A stretch of 64,000 nt of DNA from positions 1 to 64,000 of the forward strand of contig NZ_JAAHBU010000011.1 in the NCBI RefSeq assembly GCF_010671725.1, given 5' to 3'. Made by a program: the position numbers and the translations under genes. The notes below the pieces were generated by a model. It saw nothing but the letters and a program-made list of their open reading frames with translations, did no database searches and was not told the origin of the DNA. Origin of the DNA: Pseudomonas brassicae. GTDB lineage: Bacteria > Pseudomonadota > Gammaproteobacteria > Pseudomonadales > Pseudomonadaceae. This document shows, piece after piece, positions 62,236-64,000 of the stretch (position 1 is the stretch's first letter; every line of letters starts with the position of its first letter).

Positions 62236-64000
62236 TCACTGCGCCGCGGTGGCGTCGGCGGCAGCGCGCAGGTCAAGGCTGCGCTTGATGATGTATTGCT
62301 GGATCAGCTGCATCTGCGGCATGTCCAGCACGCCGGCGAAGCTCGGCATGCCCTTGCTCATGAACGCGCCGCTGACGATGCCGACGAAGGCCTGGTGCTT
62401 GTCGGCGCCCAGATAGCGCAGGTCGGGGATCACCCCGCCGCTGGCGGCATTAAGGCCATGGCAGGCACCGCACATGCCGTTGAACAGGGTGCGCCCTTGG
62501 GCGATTTCGTCTGCCGAGGCGGTCAGCGCGGGCACTTGCGGTGGCAGTACCGGGGCCTTGCGCGGCGGCGGCAGTTCACCTTTGGCGCCGAGTTTGAACA
62601 CCAGCACGCGGGACTCTGGCTGCACCTTGCCCTTGTCGGTCAGAGGGCCGGCGATCAGCGGCATGATGCCGCCCCAGCCGGCCATGAACGCCACGTACTG
62701 CTCGCCCTTGACCTCATAGGTGACCGGCCCGCCGAGCACGCCGGAGTTGGCGCGGTGCTCCCACAACGGCTTGCCCTTGTCGGCGCTGAAGGCCATCACG
62801 CGCCCGTCGGAGGTGCCCTGGAACACCAGGTTGCCGGCGGTGCTGAGGGTGCCGCCATTGCCGGACTCGACGTAGTCGTGGGTCCAGGCGGCCTTCTGCT
62901 TGATCGGGTCCCAGGCGATCAGGTGGCCGCGCCAGGCGCTGCGGATCTGGTTGAGGATTTTCGGGTCTTCCGGCAGGTCGGGCACGTCCAGGCCGAAGTT
63001 CACCACCGACTTGGTCGGCAGGAACAGTGGCTTGTCGGCGGCCTTGAGCTCGGCCAGGGTGTCCTGGGCCGGGATGTACACATAGCCGGTCTTGGGGTTG
63101 AACGACATCGGGTGCCAGCTGTGGCCACCGAGGAAGCTTGGCTGCACGACCTTGGGGGCCTTGGAGTAGTCGGCCTGCTCGGTGAGGATCGGGCGCCCGG
63201 TCTTGGGGTCCAGGCCGCTGGCCCAGTTCACCTGCACGAAGTTGTTGCCCGAGATGAACTCGCCGTTGGTGCGGTCGATCACGTAGAAGAAGCCGTTCTT
63301 GGGCGCCTGCATCAGCACCTTGCGGGTTTTGCCGGCAATCGGGATATCGGCCAGGATGATCTGCTGGGTGGCGGTGAAGTCCCAGCGGTCGCCTGGGGTC
63401 ACCTGGAAGTGCCACACGTATTCGCCGGTTTCGGGCCGCAGCGCCACGATCGAGGACAGGTACAGGTTGTCGCCTTCACCCTGGCTGCGGAACTGGTAAT
63501 TCCAGGGCGAGCCGTTGCCGGTGCCCACGTACAGCAGGTCCAGTTCCGGGTCGTAGGACATCGAGTCCCATACCGTGCCGCCGCCGCCCCACTTGACCCA
63601 GCCGTTGCCTTTCCAGGTTTTCATGGCCTTGGCCATGGCGTCGTTTTCCGGTGGCAGTGCGGGGTCGCCGGGCACGGTGAAGAAGCGCCAGGCTTGCTTG
63701 CCGGTGTCGGCGTCGTAGGCAGTGATGTAGCCGCGCACGCCGAACTCGGCGCCGCCGTTGCCGATCAGCACCTTGCCTTTGACGATGCGCGGGGCGCCGG
63801 TGATGGTGTAGCTCTTGTTGGGGTCCAGCACGGTGTCGACGCTCCACACCTGTTTGCCGGTGGCGGCGTCCAGGGCGATCAGACGGCCGTCGAAACTGCC
63901 CACGTAGACCTTGCCCTGCCACACGGCCACGCCGCGGTTGACCACGTCGCAGCAGCCCTGGCTGAGTTTTTCCATGGGGATCTTGGGGTCATACTTCCAC
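62236..64000 (-). CDS. PQQ-dependent quinohemoprotein alcohol dehydrogenase (type II), partial
   Basis: The frame enters from the right edge (WKYDPKIPMEKLSQ...), so the N-terminus, signal peptide and about the first 100 residues are outside the window. Features of type II PQQ-ADH: the adjacent Cys pair in SQGCCDVVNRG that forms the rare disulphide over PQQ, tryptophan-docking blades (GYITAYDADTGKQAWRF; GGGTVWDSMSYDPELDLLYV), and a C-terminal cytochrome c domain with the haem motif CGACH in TLFNGMCGACHGLNAASGG, and a later axial Met candidate in FMSKGMPSF. It oxidises alcohols in the periplasm, passing electrons by PQQ and haem c. The visible C-terminus is intact. Confidence 0.93.
   Translation of the reverse strand, partial: WKYDPKIPMEKLSQGCCDVVNRGVAVWQGKVYVGSFDGRLIALDAATGKQVWSVDTVLDPNKSYTITGAPRIVKGKVLIGNGGAEFGVRGYITAYDADTGKQAWRFFTVPGDPALPPENDAMAKAMKTWKGNGWVKWGGGGTVWDSMSYDPELDLLYVGTGNGSPWNYQFRSQGEGDNLYLSSIVALRPETGEYVWHFQVTPGDRWDFTATQQIILADIPIAGKTRKVLMQAPKNGFFYVIDRTNGEFISGNNFVQVNWASGLDPKTGRPILTEQADYSKAPKVVQPSFLGGHSWHPMSFNPKTGYVYIPAQDTLAELKAADKPLFLPTKSVVNFGLDVPDLPEDPKILNQIRSAWRGHLIAWDPIKQKAAWTHDYVESGNGGTLSTAGNLVFQGTSDGRVMAFSADKGKPLWEHRANSGVLGGPVTYEVKGEQYVAFMAGWGGIMPLIAGPLTDKGKVQPESRVLVFKLGAKGELPPPRKAPVLPPQVPALTASADEIAQGRTLFNGMCGACHGLNAASGGVIPDLRYLGADKHQAFVGIVSGAFMSKGMPSFAGVLDMPQMQLIQQYIIKRSLDLRAAADATAAQ

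Noticed and set aside
1-64000. CRISPR arrays, tRNA or rRNA genes
   Set aside because: I saw no regularly spaced direct repeats, no cloverleaf with CCA-type acceptor and no rRNA-like sequence. The three-way junction at 18887-18963 lacks tRNA features.

Overview
The window looks like chromosomal DNA of a fluorescent Pseudomonas, most likely of the P. putida group. The evidence is high GC with G/C-rich third codon positions, a Pseudomonas-type REP pair at the left edge, two sigma/anti-sigma/TonB-receptor cassettes, a DUF6124-type gene with a structured leader, a PQQ-dependent quinohemoprotein alcohol dehydrogenase and many LysR regulators. Species is inferred from recognition of families, not from a search.

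Layout: (1) 0.1-4.1 kb, a GABA-type amino acid permease, LysR regulator and class III aminotransferase. (2) 4.1-5.2 kb, two tandem cold-shock genes with a duplicated leader, then a scar where a MerR gene and an epimerase gene have both lost their 3' ends. (3) 5.9-16.3 kb, two complete iron-starvation cassettes (sigma, FecR, STN-containing TonB receptor) facing each other across a gene-poor 1.5 kb. (4) 16.3-18.7 kb, an AT-richer islet with a small SinR/Cas2-like protein, an HNH-like protein, a G13 tract and an IS5-family element. (5) 18.7-25.3 kb, a DUF6124 gene with an attenuator-like leader, two P-loop kinase-like proteins, a serine-hydrolase remnant, unknown genes and a PAS hybrid histidine kinase. 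(6) 25.4-35.5 kb, a catabolic block (PucR regulator; mmsA, cupin, FAD amine oxidase, permease, solute-binding protein, broken FAH-type hydratase, 3-hydroxyisobutyrate-dehydrogenase-like gene; LysR) probably for an amine or beta-amino acid. (7) 35.8-38.3 kb, orphan unknown genes. (8) 38.5-44.5 kb, LysR, VOC, DMT, then TetR with ene-reductase, SDR and quinone-reductase-like genes. (9) 44.7-49.1 kb, a TonB receptor followed by a graveyard of remnants. (10) 49.2-50.9 kb, an ectoine-synthase homologue beside an MFS transporter. (11) 51.1-54.7 kb, a LysR-controlled ene-reductase/pirin/YcaC operon. (12) 54.8-61.2 kb, an OmpR-type two-component system and two TonB receptors, with Fur-box-like sites. 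(13) 61.3-64 kb, an outer-membrane MetA-like protein and a PQQ alcohol dehydrogenase running off the right edge.

Two themes dominate: iron/siderophore uptake (five TonB receptors plus one remnant, two FecI/FecR pairs, one two-component system) and catabolism or redox detoxification controlled by local regulators.

A caution for the whole window: at least a dozen otherwise well conserved genes are broken by one single-base indel, commonly in or beside a short G or C run. This pattern is more like consensus-sequence error than gene decay. I list these genes as whole-span CDSs with the frameshift noted. I keep the label pseudogene for genes that have really lost a part.
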